From assembly GCA_029239455.1 (NCBI GenBank), contig JAQZAX010000003.1:1-40196 (forward strand): DNA of 40,196 nt, written 5' to 3'. Position 1 is the stretch's first letter; every line of letters begins with the position of its first letter. The notes beneath the pieces were generated by a model that did no database searches, was not told the origin of the DNA, and saw only the letters and a list, made by a program, of their open reading frames with translations. Positions 9,001-16,760 of this stretch are shown here, in pieces. The translations under genes were made by a program, and so were the position numbers. The stretch comes from Anaerocolumna sp. GTDB lineage: Bacteria > Bacillota > Clostridia > Lachnospirales > Lachnospiraceae.

Positions 9001-10276
9001 TTTACAGGAGGAATATGAACTTCATTACGTGTATTCTGAGGAAAAAGTGGATCATGAGGGCACTGAGGAAATAGTGGATCATGAGGGTACTGAGGATAAA
9101 GTGGATCATGAGGGCACTGAGAAACAATTACGCTCCACTGTATACAAAGAAAGCAGGATGTCGTCAGAAGCCCCTAGAATAGATGCAGATAAAATCGCCA
9201 GGGAAATTCTAAAAGAATATGCCTATATTCTGGAAGGTAAACGAATCAACGAACTAGAAAGCACTTTGCAGGAACGTGTATTTCAAAATGCAGCTGCACT
9301 GGTTGAATACAATGTCACCAGAAACTTTATTTTTACAGCAGAAGATTATAAAGATGAGGAAGCAGATTATGATAAGAGCAATTTTCGAAGAATTGACCTA
9401 CTGGGAAAATATCAGGGAAAATCCGTTACCTTTAATCAATTAATTTATCATATGCAAACAGATATTGAGACTCAGAAAAACCTGTTAAAAGATAGTGACA
9501 GAGAGTTGTTTGAAGAGATTCTTACCAATACCATAAGCAAAAAAATTCGCAGCCGAATCTTTATGAGTGAAGACTGGGTGAATAAAATGAATGCCCTGAT
9601 GAATTCCATGAATACATCAAGTGGTTTAAAATTAAGCCTAAAATGGAAGCAGAAAAAGGGAGAAACAGAAGAACAGTTAGATACTGGGGAGCTGGTGGAG
9701 TTATTAAAAAAGGATACAGAGTTAATGCGGGAAGAGGAATTTGTGAAATTATCGAAGCATTTTCGTTCAAAAATTGCAGAAGCAAGAAGAATTCTAGAAG
9801 ACACCGGAAGCGTGCAAAGTTTTTACGGCATTATTAAGGAAGTTCTGGATTATAGAAAGTGGTTTGAATTCCAGCTATATTTCCAAAAAACCGGAGAAAA
9901 AACAAAAGAACTTACCAATAGTGCATTCTTTACCTTTAGTGGTGGTGAAAAGGCTATGGCTATGTATGTTCCGCTATTTTCTGCAGTTGTGGCTAAATAC
10001 CAGGGAGCAAGGGCAGATGCACCAAGGTTAATATCCTTAGACGAAGCATTTGCTGGTGTTGACGAAACTAATATTCGGGACATGTTCCGCCTGATGATTG
10101 AATTTGACTTTGAATTTATTATTAACTCTCAGATACTGTGGGGCGATTATGACACTATGCCAAATCTTGCGATTTATCAGCTGTTGCGCCCTGAAAATGC
10201 TAAATTTGTGACTACCATTCCTTATATATGGAATGGTCATCAGAAGCTGGTGGTAGATAAAATTGGTGATGAATGA
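6056..10276 (+). CDS. jetC: Wadjet SMC-like ATPase JetC
   Basis: A 1406-residue SMC/MukB-like ATPase, the motor of the Wadjet complex. Walker A GANGSGKS lies at residues 35-42, the ABC signature SGGEKA at 1295-1300, and Walker B LISLDEAF with D1329/E1330. Long heptad-rich coiled coils span about 270-590 and 740-1010, separated by a globular hinge-like region near 590-720. All motifs needed for ATP hydrolysis are present. The start overlaps jetB by 11 bases, with GGAGG just upstream. Residues 998-1024 are three tandem copies of a nine-residue unit beginning VDHEGTE, encoded by a 27-bp repeat at 9047-9127; this is unusual for the family and lies where a coiled coil re-enters the head. Confidence 0.94.
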   Translation: MQNSKWVIHRIGLIDFWYYDEEEFHFLDGRLLLRGANGSGKSVTMQSFIPLLLDGNKASERLDPFGSKARKIENYLLEENDDREERTGYLYMEFKRKENDTFLTIGIGLRGRKYKKLESWYFFLSDGRRVGKDFFLYKDMDHKITLSKVELKNRIGEGGKVFESQKEYMEYVNEQLFGFDSAEEYKELINLLIQLRTPKLSKEFRPTVINEILSNSLQTLSEDDLRPLSEAIENMDAQKTSLDNLLDGKKAADRIKFIYDDYNKAVLVEKASKYKSCKDNKLQLERQLADGKANLNAKSEQLEQTNLKGQALEEEQKILEEQKKNLEKNDALLLREQQLALQQEIEERTKNLAVKEKNLEEKEIRQKTLEVDAKKKQQTAEILGNDIHQKLSEMREDLQGVTFDEHEFMVSELKEEMKKPYGFATIEAMAGKLLDRISTAIDKWKDQERLSEIYDIQLKELEDKKKERDTLEREEAQAQTQLTEVKNELIENLYGWEKNNEELKLSRERLQLCTGLIDRFDESADYAVIREEIRDAKTEYSSGYQEAIVKSEHDLKLQIQEEEEKKSLLNDWMNRKDPEPEKSNAVTRNRDKLRGLNIPFYPFYKVVDFATGIDSEKADRLEEALLEMGILDAIIVPGHYKEKVYQCDLGFCDKYIFADISQVKENISSVLELDNEIDNIILFQELSAVLRGIGVVSGESTFIREDGTYGIGILKGTVTGQYKAKYIGVKAREKYRLEMIASLEMQVNEAFAKRQEIEVKIKKLHLSKEQLEMEFQQFPSGEDLKVAAKECADIKAKLGYIGDEIKKREERAQEIYLKLTQIKQEVVTLCSEIYIKPGLTALTEAFSSIKQYLSNLYSLHRMHLNYIHEEELHLSLCNQIEDLEADLDDIRYELNMQQRKIRETGGKLEACTKQLELTNYSQIKDQLDFCIMRLLALPKEKEETIVLATNLKSEIATGELQNKRLIEEGKRAEQLLALLNRVLQEEYELHYVYSEEKVDHEGTEEIVDHEGTEDKVDHEGTEKQLRSTVYKESRMSSEAPRIDADKIAREILKEYAYILEGKRINELESTLQERVFQNAAALVEYNVTRNFIFTAEDYKDEEADYDKSNFRRIDLLGKYQGKSVTFNQLIYHMQTDIETQKNLLKDSDRELFEEILTNTISKKIRSRIFMSEDWVNKMNALMNSMNTSSGLKLSLKWKQKKGETEEQLDTGELVELLKKDTELMREEEFVKLSKHFRSKIAEARRILEDTGSVQSFYGIIKEVLDYRKWFEFQLYFQKTGEKTKELTNSAFFTFSGGEKAMAMYVPLFSAVVAKYQGARADAPRLISLDEAFAGVDETNIRDMFRLMIEFDFEFIINSQILWGDYDTMPNLAIYQLLRPENAKFVTTIPYIWNGHQKLVVDKIGDE
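9047..9127 (+). repeat. In-frame 27-bp tandem repeat (3 copies) inside jetC
   Basis: Three consecutive 27-bp units (9047-9073, 9074-9100, 9101-9127) each begin GTGGATCATGAGGG and encode VDHEGTE plus two variable residues. The copies differ mainly in the last six bases. The length is a multiple of three, so gain or loss of a unit keeps the frame. Confidence 0.97.
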
Positions 10277-10299
10277 TTTTTCATATGGGGGCATAATAC

Positions 10300-11571
10300 A
10301 TGGCTACATTACAGGAGGCAGTCAGTTATTTTAAAAACAATAAGGGATATGACCGGCTATTTCTAGGCATTCAGGACAAATATGCTTCTCTTGGATTAAT
10401 GGGAGGAAGTGTAACCTTAGCAGATTTAAGAGCAGAGGAACGTGAAGTCTTAGAAGGTTTATTTCACAGAAGTTTTCGAAGTCAGCAATCAGCTAGTGTT
10501 TCAATTGTCAAACTTGAGAAAGCACTAAAGACCACAAAGTTTGGTGAATTTACCTTAAAGGAGATTGTGGAGGGTTATTTCGTGGGAACTTTATCTGCCA
10601 ATAGGGAGCTACGGGAAAGGGCAAAAGAGCGCCAGGAACATTTTTTTAATTCAGTTATTAGAGAAAGTGGCTCTAGTATTGGAATTAAGTGGCTAAGTGA
10701 TATCTTTCAATCAAGAGAAGTACCCTATAAGACCCTATTGCACAGATATCATACAGACCATTCCTCCCTACGCAGCGATTTACTAAAAGTTATGAAAGCC
10801 CTTGACTGTCTGCCTGTGTATGTGGATAAAGTAAAAAGATTACCTGTATTTGCGGCAGAGATAAGTGGCAACCCTCACTATTTAGATGAAGGTAGCGATG
10901 GGGATAGGCTTTTTACTTACGCTCTATGTAAAATATGGAATGTGCCATATCAAGACGTCAGTATTGCAGAACAAAAAGCGGAATTGCTATATAAAGCCGG
11001 TATCCTAAAAGATGAATTGTCAAATTACACAGTATGCTACAATATCAAGGCATGGAAGAAAGACAATTCTCTCCACGAAGGAATCGAGGGATTTCGTACG
11101 AGTAAGGAAACAGTCATATTTACCATAGAAACCATAAAAAACTTAAGCAAAGTTGAAGGGTTACACAATCTTATTTATGTTGTGGAGAATCCTTCCGTAT
11201 TTGGCAGTATGAAAGACTCACATCAGTTTGAGGATGCCTCACTGATGTGCACTAACGGGAATCTACGGTTAGCTTCCCTGCTTACATTGGATTTGCTGGC
11301 CAAAAGCAACACTAACATATATTATGCGGGAGATTTTGACCCGGAAGGAATCTTAATTGCAGCAAAGTTGAAAAACCGCTATAAGGACCTTCTTACTTTA
11401 TGGCATTACACCGTAGATGATTATAAGCTGGCATTATCAAATGAGCACATCGATGACAAACGTCTACATAAACTAGACAAAGTTGAGTGCGAAGAGTTAA
11501 AAGATACAATAGCGCTGATGAAGGAACTAAAGAGGGCTGGATATCAGGAGAATATGATTTCTTTATTTTAG
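10300..11571 (+). CDS. jetD: Wadjet nuclease subunit JetD (TOPRIM, DUF2220/DUF2399-like)
   Basis: A 423-residue protein completing the JetABCD set. JetD is the nuclease of Wadjet and has a TOPRIM-type active site related to topoisomerase VI/Spo11. The expected motifs are visible: ENPSVF with Glu296 and DFDPEG with Asp345 and Asp347. The N-terminal 200 residues are the DNA/complex-binding part. It starts 23 bases after jetC, with a GGGGG stretch as ribosome binding site. The TAG stop shares its last base with palindrome R3, which closes the operon. The subunit appears intact, so the system is predicted to be functional. Confidence 0.9.
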   Translation: MATLQEAVSYFKNNKGYDRLFLGIQDKYASLGLMGGSVTLADLRAEEREVLEGLFHRSFRSQQSASVSIVKLEKALKTTKFGEFTLKEIVEGYFVGTLSANRELRERAKERQEHFFNSVIRESGSSIGIKWLSDIFQSREVPYKTLLHRYHTDHSSLRSDLLKVMKALDCLPVYVDKVKRLPVFAAEISGNPHYLDEGSDGDRLFTYALCKIWNVPYQDVSIAEQKAELLYKAGILKDELSNYTVCYNIKAWKKDNSLHEGIEGFRTSKETVIFTIETIKNLSKVEGLHNLIYVVENPSVFGSMKDSHQFEDASLMCTNGNLRLASLLTLDLLAKSNTNIYYAGDFDPEGILIAAKLKNRYKDLLTLWHYTVDDYKLALSNEHIDDKRLHKLDKVECEELKDTIALMKELKRAGYQENMISLF

Positions 11572-11645
11572 GTGTCAGGCACCGTGAACAAAGTATGAAC
11601 AAACACTCCGTGTTTGTTCATACTTTGTTCATGGTGCCTGACACC
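11571..11645. repeat. R3, dispersed palindrome, type A core
   Basis: The 75-bp hairpin completes the TAG stop of jetD with its first base. It is the closest relative of R2. Where R2 has GTGTG paired to CACAC, R3 has GTATG paired to CATAC, so both arms changed together. Confidence 0.96.
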
Positions 11646-11656
11646 TATTGCAGTCT

Positions 11657-11685
11657 TTGCAATTATATGCTAAAGTTACTATTAT
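11657..11685 (+). promoter_or_regulatory. Predicted SigA promoter of the GGDEF gene
   Basis: TTGCAA at 11657-11662 and TATTAT at 11680-11685 are separated by 17 bases. It begins 11 bases beyond R3 and ends 54 bases before the GGDEF start codon. Confidence 0.55.
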
Positions 11686-11739
11686 TACTTTAATTTAGTG
11701 CATTAATTTGAAATATCTACCCAGGAGAAATTAGTTAGT

Positions 11740-13395
11740 ATGAATACAAATAAGAAGAAAAGCCTTTTTTTATACATAATGGTGGTGTTCGTAATTGTTA
11801 TTATAGGTATATTTGCCTTCCTAATTCCAACGGAGAATTTAAGAATAGGCAGGGGTCGGGTATATGACTTAAATAGTGGCTGGAGGATAGAGTATCAGGG
11901 AGTGGTCATGAATGATGTAACACTTCCCACCAAAATAGAGGTAGCACCTAAGGAAATATATTTTGCAAGTTATGTATTTGAGGAAGAGCTACCAGAATCT
12001 ACGACTTTGCGGATCCGGTCTTCCATGCAATCAATCAGAATAACTCTTGATGGAGAAGAAATTTTTACTACGGAGAAGCCGGCGGACGGAACTTTACATA
12101 GCCCTGAAGCAAGCGTGTGGTATTTCATCCCACTGCCCTCTGGCGTAAAAGGCGAAACGCTCACCATGGAGATTTCCTCAACGATGGAAGGATTTTCAGG
12201 TATTGTGAACCCAGTGTATTATGGAGAAAGTCAAGCCTTGCATTTTGATTTGTTTAAGACCAATAGAGTAGGCTTCCTGAGTTCCGTAATTATACTGCTC
12301 CTTGGGATACTCTCAATTATTATGTCATTCTTCCTATTTAACATGGGAGACAATCGGCTATTTTATCTGGGGCTATTCGCTGTCACAGTAAGTATCTGGA
12401 TTATGGCGGAAGCGAAGCTATTGCAGTTTTTCACTGGTAATCGGTTTGTGCTTGGCGGTATCAGCTACATGATGGTTGCTCTGATGCCAATACCTTTGTA
12501 CTTATATATCCGAGATGCGGTAATAACCAAAAAGAAAAAATTAATAACTGGTTTTGCCGTAATTTTATTCCTTGATTTTGTGGCAAACATAATTCTTCAA
12601 GTTACTGGTATCGTTGGATTTCTTCCATCACTTTCGGTGACCAATGGAATAATTTTATTGACAGCAGCGGTTGTAGTCTATCTTTTATTTCGGGAAGTAC
12701 ACCGGGATAATAACATAGAAGCAAAACATTTCCTATTAAAACTTTCTTTATTTTTAGTATTAGCTGTATTTGAAATTATACAGTTTTTTAGCCAGAACTA
12801 TGCAGATATATCTAAGTATTCCAGAGTGGGTATTATTGTATTCTATTGTCTTTTAATATACGATACAATACATTATATTGATGAATTAATAGTAAAAGAA
12901 AATGAAGCTAAATTCTATCACAAACTTGCATTTAAAGATATACTTACCGGTAGTGATAACCGAACAAGCTTTAATAAAGATTTAGAAGTACTGCTTTATG
13001 GGAAGGATAAGAAGGCATTTCGCCTGATGTTATTGGACATTAACAATCTGAAAATGATCAATGATCAATTTGGACATCAGGAAGGCGATAGGGCAATCAT
13101 TAAATGTTATCAGAGTTTATCGGATGCTTTTCATAAGATAGGCAGGTGTTATCGGCTGGGTGGAGATGAATATGCCTGCATTATGAAGAACACAGATAGC
13201 AAGACATACGAACAGGCCTATCACCTTATTGGGGAGCAACTCAAACAGGAAAGTATGAGGCTGCCCTACAGCTTAGAGATTGCAGCTGGCAGCGCAATAT
13301 ACTCCCATGATTGTAATTATAATGATTTTTATAACCGTGTAGACCAATTGATGTACGAAGATAAAAGGAATAAAAAAAGGTGTCAGGCACCGTGA
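11740..13395 (+). CDS. Membrane diguanylate cyclase with 7TM-DISM-like sensor
   Basis: A 551-residue protein predicted to make cyclic di-GMP from two GTP. An N-terminal membrane anchor (about 8-28) is followed by an extracytoplasmic beta-rich domain (about 40-170), then about seven membrane segments (178-385), as in 7TMR-DISM sensors, and a C-terminal GGDEF domain. The active site reads GGDEY at residues 474-478, an accepted variant of GGDEF; the preceding LDINNLKMIND matches the metal/GTP site. The natural family ending MYEDKRNKK is followed by RCQAP and a TGA stop, both encoded by palindrome R4. The ribosome binding site AGGAG at 11723-11727 is rather far, 12 bases from the ATG. Confidence 0.92.
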   Translation: MNTNKKKSLFLYIMVVFVIVIIGIFAFLIPTENLRIGRGRVYDLNSGWRIEYQGVVMNDVTLPTKIEVAPKEIYFASYVFEEELPESTTLRIRSSMQSIRITLDGEEIFTTEKPADGTLHSPEASVWYFIPLPSGVKGETLTMEISSTMEGFSGIVNPVYYGESQALHFDLFKTNRVGFLSSVIILLLGILSIIMSFFLFNMGDNRLFYLGLFAVTVSIWIMAEAKLLQFFTGNRFVLGGISYMMVALMPIPLYLYIRDAVITKKKKLITGFAVILFLDFVANIILQVTGIVGFLPSLSVTNGIILLTAAVVVYLLFREVHRDNNIEAKHFLLKLSLFLVLAVFEIIQFFSQNYADISKYSRVGIIVFYCLLIYDTIHYIDELIVKENEAKFYHKLAFKDILTGSDNRTSFNKDLEVLLYGKDKKAFRLMLLDINNLKMINDQFGHQEGDRAIIKCYQSLSDAFHKIGRCYRLGGDEYACIMKNTDSKTYEQAYHLIGEQLKQESMRLPYSLEIAAGSAIYSHDCNYNDFYNRVDQLMYEDKRNKKRCQAP

Positions 13396-13453
13396 ACAAA
13401 ATATGAACAGATGCATGGCATCTGTTCATATTTTGTTCATGGTGCCTGACACC
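13379..13453. repeat. R4, dispersed palindrome, type A; encodes the end of the GGDEF protein
   Basis: A 75-bp hairpin with core loop ATGCATGGCAT. Read on the plus strand it gives the last residues RCQAP and the TGA of the GGDEF gene. Its far end touches the TAA stop of the convergent Acg-like gene at 13454-13456, so one element closes two transcription units. Confidence 0.96.
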
Positions 13454-14644
13454 TTATTCTATTATTTCCATTACATCCTGACGCATACTAAGTGGGACAT
13501 CTTTTGTAGGCTGACCTAGTCGGAGCAGCATTTGAATCGTACTTCCATCCATGGCATAATCCTTATGAATGGAGGTGTATGGGAGATTCATTTCTGGATA
13601 TTCTTCCAGTGGCTGGCTAAGGGGCTGCATTACAACTCCAAGTTTGTGCGCAGTTAATACTAAATTACTATAAATCATCCCACTCTCCACCTGACTAATT
13701 CTGCTATTATCCTTAGTAAATATCATTGCATAGGCTGCCGTATTGTCTACAGAGGTCTGCGTAGACTTAATAAAATTAGTAGTAGCTGCCTCACCGGAAT
13801 TCATAGATGGAAACAGAGTGACCAGGCCTTGAATTATGTGGCGCATAATTCCACTCGTCCCCTGCCCTTCTACGGAGAAACCATAACGGTATTGATTTTT
13901 CTTGAATTCATTAGAACGGAATATAACTTCTGTTTCCTCCATTACTCTATCCGTATTCGCCTCAATGGTAACGCTGTCCATAATATATGTCTTAAGTTTT
14001 GCAATATTGGATGAATCTTGAAATATTTTAACTATTATGCCTGTATTTTTGCTTACAGCCTCCAATTCACTTACCTGCTCCATAGTCAATTGCTCGGGTT
14101 TATACGGAGAACGGTTAGTATCGGGCATAAACAGGTAATCATAAAGAGGGTCTTGTTGCGGAGAGGCTTTCGTAAGTGTAACTTTGGCTACTGGTGTGGA
14201 TTGCATGCTTTTTATAAGATCTGTCTCATCAAAAACGCCTTGGGGAAATAATTCCACTGATGCCGGATAACCCAAATAATTTCCTGCAATTTTAACATAT
14301 TCTAAAAATGCACCTTGGGTCACCATCATTTGCCTGGAAAATGGATCCACTTCCCCCGTCATACGATTACTGTCACTATACAGATAGAAAACCATTGGAT
14401 TTTCCTTATCCAGCTTTATCATCCACGGCTGCATATTATGCCCATTTCCCGCCAGCAGACCATGAGCCGCCAACTGAATTCTTGGATCTTCAAATTGTAA
14501 AGCATAATCTTTCTCCCATGGCTCTAAGTATTCCTGTTTCTCAAATACACCACTTATAAGCAGAAGACTTGCAAATGTAAGTATAATTAAAGAACCTATA
14601 CTTAATAAGATAATTAACATAGTTTTTTTCACCACTTTCTTCAT
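13454..14644 (-). CDS. Membrane-anchored Acg-like FMN-binding nitroreductase-family protein
   Basis: A 396-residue protein with an N-terminal membrane anchor at about residues 9-31. The motif GNGHNMQPW near residue 66 matches the GxHNxQPW signature of Acg-type proteins, an FMN-binding branch of the nitroreductase fold; a late segment (SGMIYSNLVLTAHKLGVVMQPLSQ) is also typical of that fold. Some Acg relatives are thought to sequester flavin rather than catalyse reduction, so the reaction is uncertain. It is the second gene of a two-gene operon: its ATG shares one base with the TAA of the TetR gene (TAATG), and GGAGG lies within the end of tetR. Expression is probably controlled by that TetR protein. 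Confidence 0.8.
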   Translation of the reverse strand: MKKVVKKTMLIILLSIGSLIILTFASLLLISGVFEKQEYLEPWEKDYALQFEDPRIQLAAHGLLAGNGHNMQPWMIKLDKENPMVFYLYSDSNRMTGEVDPFSRQMMVTQGAFLEYVKIAGNYLGYPASVELFPQGVFDETDLIKSMQSTPVAKVTLTKASPQQDPLYDYLFMPDTNRSPYKPEQLTMEQVSELEAVSKNTGIIVKIFQDSSNIAKLKTYIMDSVTIEANTDRVMEETEVIFRSNEFKKNQYRYGFSVEGQGTSGIMRHIIQGLVTLFPSMNSGEAATTNFIKSTQTSVDNTAAYAMIFTKDNSRISQVESGMIYSNLVLTAHKLGVVMQPLSQPLEEYPEMNLPYTSIHKDYAMDGSTIQMLLRLGQPTKDVPLSMRQDVMEIIE

Positions 14645-15309
14645 TAATAAATGCCTCCTTTTTTAGTTTGCAATGATTGGATAATCAACTCAAAAGCTCC
14701 TGATATGAAATCTTCCTGATTTATTTCATGATAGCTTTCAAGATAAATCTTCTTTTTCCTTGAAGTATTAAAAACGCCAAGCATACAAGCCCATAAAATT
14801 AAAGCAGTTTTATTTACCGAAATGCTGCTGTTTATTGTGCCTTCTGCAATGCCCCGAGTAAGTGAGCGTTCCAAATACATTAGAATCTCTTCGCCCAAAG
14901 CATAACATTCATCTCGGGATTGGTCCGGAATTGTATTTTGAAAATCATACACACTATTTTCATACTCCATAATAGTCCAAAAATAATCAGAATAATCAAT
15001 ACTAAAATGGTAAAAAGTTAACGCTATCTGTTTTATCTCATCAATAGCGTTATCCTTTGCTTCCATTTCCATATTGGATTTTAGCATAGATAGCAACAAT
15101 CTGTATCCTCGTATCATAATCTCGAAGTAAATCTGTTCTTTACTGCTAAAATACACATAAATTGTTCGCTTACTAAATTCCGCCTTTTTGGCGACATCAT
15201 CCATAGTTGAGTTTCCATACCCCCTTTCAAAGAAAATACTTTCTGCAGCATCTATAATATCATTCCTGCGAATATTCATTTCTTTTTCTTTACGTTCTTT
15301 ACTTCCCAT
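14644..15309 (-). CDS. TetR-family transcriptional repressor
   Basis: A 221-residue regulator. Residues about 10-57 form the TetR DNA-binding domain: IIDAAESIFFERGYGNSTMDD followed by VAKKAEFSKRTIYVYFSSKEQI. The remaining helical part is the ligand and dimer domain; its ligand is not evident. The start is ATG at 15309 because GGAGG lies 8 bases upstream; an earlier ATG at 15363 would place its own promoter and operator inside the gene. It is translationally coupled to the Acg-like gene downstream. A perfect 14-bp palindrome between its promoter and start suggests autoregulation. Confidence 0.9.
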   Translation of the reverse strand: MGSKERKEKEMNIRRNDIIDAAESIFFERGYGNSTMDDVAKKAEFSKRTIYVYFSSKEQIYFEIMIRGYRLLLSMLKSNMEMEAKDNAIDEIKQIALTFYHFSIDYSDYFWTIMEYENSVYDFQNTIPDQSRDECYALGEEILMYLERSLTRGIAEGTINSSISVNKTALILWACMLGVFNTSRKKKIYLESYHEINQEDFISGAFELIIQSLQTKKGGIY

Positions 15310-15334
15310 CCTTTTTACCTCCAAAACACAATGT

Positions 15335-15348
15335 TTCACTATAGTGAA
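15335..15348. promoter_or_regulatory. Candidate TetR operator
   Basis: TTCACTATAGTGAA is a perfect 14-bp inverted repeat lying between the predicted -10 (15364-15369) and the tetR start codon (15309). A repressor bound here would block the tetR-acg transcript just after initiation. Confidence 0.6.
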
Positions 15349-15363
15349 TATGATTACACTCAC

Positions 15364-15392
15364 AGTTTACTATGATGTATTTCGTTTGTCAA
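15364..15392 (-). promoter_or_regulatory. Predicted promoter of the tetR-acg operon
   Basis: On the minus strand TTGACA (15392-15387) and TAAACT (15369-15364) are separated by 17 bases. The -35 is a perfect match and the -10 matches four of six. The -35 sits 8 bases from palindrome R5. Confidence 0.6.
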
Positions 15393-15400
15393 TATAAAAA

Positions 15401-15475
15401 GGTGTCAGGCACCGTGAACAAAATATGAACAGATGCATGGCATCTGTTCATATTTTGTTCACGGTGCCTGACACC
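15401..15475. repeat. R5, dispersed palindrome, type A core, in a divergent promoter region
   Basis: A 75-bp perfect hairpin whose core is the same as R4 and whose two arms pair at every position. It is the only copy not beside a stop codon: it lies between the minus-strand tetR promoter and the plus-strand HD-GYP gene. Confidence 0.96.
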
Positions 15476-15560
15476 CCCCTATATACATATTAGTCAAATT
15501 GTGGTAGAATACATTTATTCAAAAAAATTATACTAAGGAAGTGAATGTGATTACTTTACC

Positions 15561-16685
15561 ATGATAAATAAAATAACAACACAAATGGAACAAAATATGA
15601 CGGAGGAAGAGTTGTTATCTCTAAAGTTTTCTATCATCGCAAATGCATTTGTAGATACAAAGAATCTAAATAAAAATGAATTCTTCAGCCGTGTTTTTGA
15701 AACAGTATTTCTATTAATTCCCGAGGCGCAGAAAGGTTCTTTCTATGAACTGGATGGTGACATTTTTCGACCTGTATTTGGAAAGGGTTATGATATGGAT
15801 TTACTAAGAGAGCTGGCCTTTAGTAAAGATGAAGCCTTTATCGACTATTACAGCCCGTTAACTCAGGAGATTGATGCATATCAGGTAAATATTAATAAGC
15901 GTGATGATAGTTTATTTTCTGAAAGACAAATTACTATATTTAAACAGCTTGACACCTATTCGGACTTCGCTTCTCTTTATGCTCCGATTAAATTAGATGA
16001 TGTAAAAATAGGACTTTTGTGTCTTGAGAATTTTGATAAAAAGATGTTTTCTGAGACTTCGAGACTGGTATTAAAAATATTTGCAAGGTTAATATCAAAC
16101 TTTTACTCTTATAAAGTTTATCAGGAACTAGAAAGTAAAAGGTATAAAGACATCATAGATGCTTTAGTCTCTGCCATAGAAATTAAAGATGTTTATACAG
16201 AAGGACATGCGAAGAGGGTATCTGAAATCAGCATAAAAATTGCCCAAGTCATGGATATTCCGGCGGGCAGATTCAGAACCATTGAGATTGCCGCAATCTT
16301 ACATGACATTGGTAAGATTGGCACACCAACAGAAATACTGAATAAGACTTCAAGTTTGACAGAGGAAGAATTTGAAATTATTAAGAGACACCCTCTAGAT
16401 GCCAAGAAAATCTTAGATAAAATTCAGGGCTTTGAAGAAATTTCTGATTTAACCTATCGACATCACGAGTATTTTGATGGATCCGGTTATCCGGAAGGAC
16501 TGTCCGGTGATCAGATTCCAATAGAAGCTCACATTATCCAAGCAGCAGACGCACTGGATGCAATGACGTCTAAAAGAGCTTATCGTGAAGCAATGAGTAT
16601 TGAAACAGCACTAAATATATTTAAAAAAGAAAAAGGGAAACAATTTCATCCCGAAGTAACGGATGCAGTATTAAAGTTGTTTTAA
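15561..16685 (+). CDS. GAF-like plus HD-GYP cyclic di-GMP phosphodiesterase
   Basis: A 374-residue soluble protein. Residues about 35-185 look like a GAF-type sensory domain and residues about 190-374 form an HD-GYP domain, which hydrolyses c-di-GMP or related cyclic dinucleotides using bound metals. Visible catalytic residues are His248-Asp249 in LHDIGK, the HHE triad at 301-303, and the GYP motif at 309-311. The start ATG 15561 is forced by an in-frame TAA shortly upstream with no other start codon between; the AAGGAAG site is unusually far, about 18 bases. The TAA stop abuts palindrome R6. The gene faces the minus-strand HTH gene across that element. Confidence 0.92.
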   Translation: MINKITTQMEQNMTEEELLSLKFSIIANAFVDTKNLNKNEFFSRVFETVFLLIPEAQKGSFYELDGDIFRPVFGKGYDMDLLRELAFSKDEAFIDYYSPLTQEIDAYQVNINKRDDSLFSERQITIFKQLDTYSDFASLYAPIKLDDVKIGLLCLENFDKKMFSETSRLVLKIFARLISNFYSYKVYQELESKRYKDIIDALVSAIEIKDVYTEGHAKRVSEISIKIAQVMDIPAGRFRTIEIAAILHDIGKIGTPTEILNKTSSLTEEEFEIIKRHPLDAKKILDKIQGFEEISDLTYRHHEYFDGSGYPEGLSGDQIPIEAHIIQAADALDAMTSKRAYREAMSIETALNIFKKEKGKQFHPEVTDAVLKLF

Positions 16686-16760
16686 GGTGTCAGGCACCAT
16701 GAACAAATTGTGAACGGATATGTAATATCCGTTCATATTTTGTTCATGGTGCCTGACACC
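16686..16760. repeat. R6, dispersed palindrome, type A; closes two convergent genes
   Basis: A 75-bp element directly following the HD-GYP stop codon. On the minus strand its arm supplies the RCQAP tail and the TGA (16746-16744) of the HTH gene. The loop reads GGATAT-GTA-ATATCC. Two positions in the inner arm are mismatched, unlike most copies. Confidence 0.95.

Noticed and set aside
9643-9837. Short plus-strand frame inside jetC
   Set aside because: Out-of-frame shadow of an intact coiled-coil/ATPase gene without its own initiation signals.
14308-14559. Plus-strand frames inside the Acg-like gene
   Set aside because: They are antisense to a clear coding gene and have no ribosome binding site or recognisable protein features.
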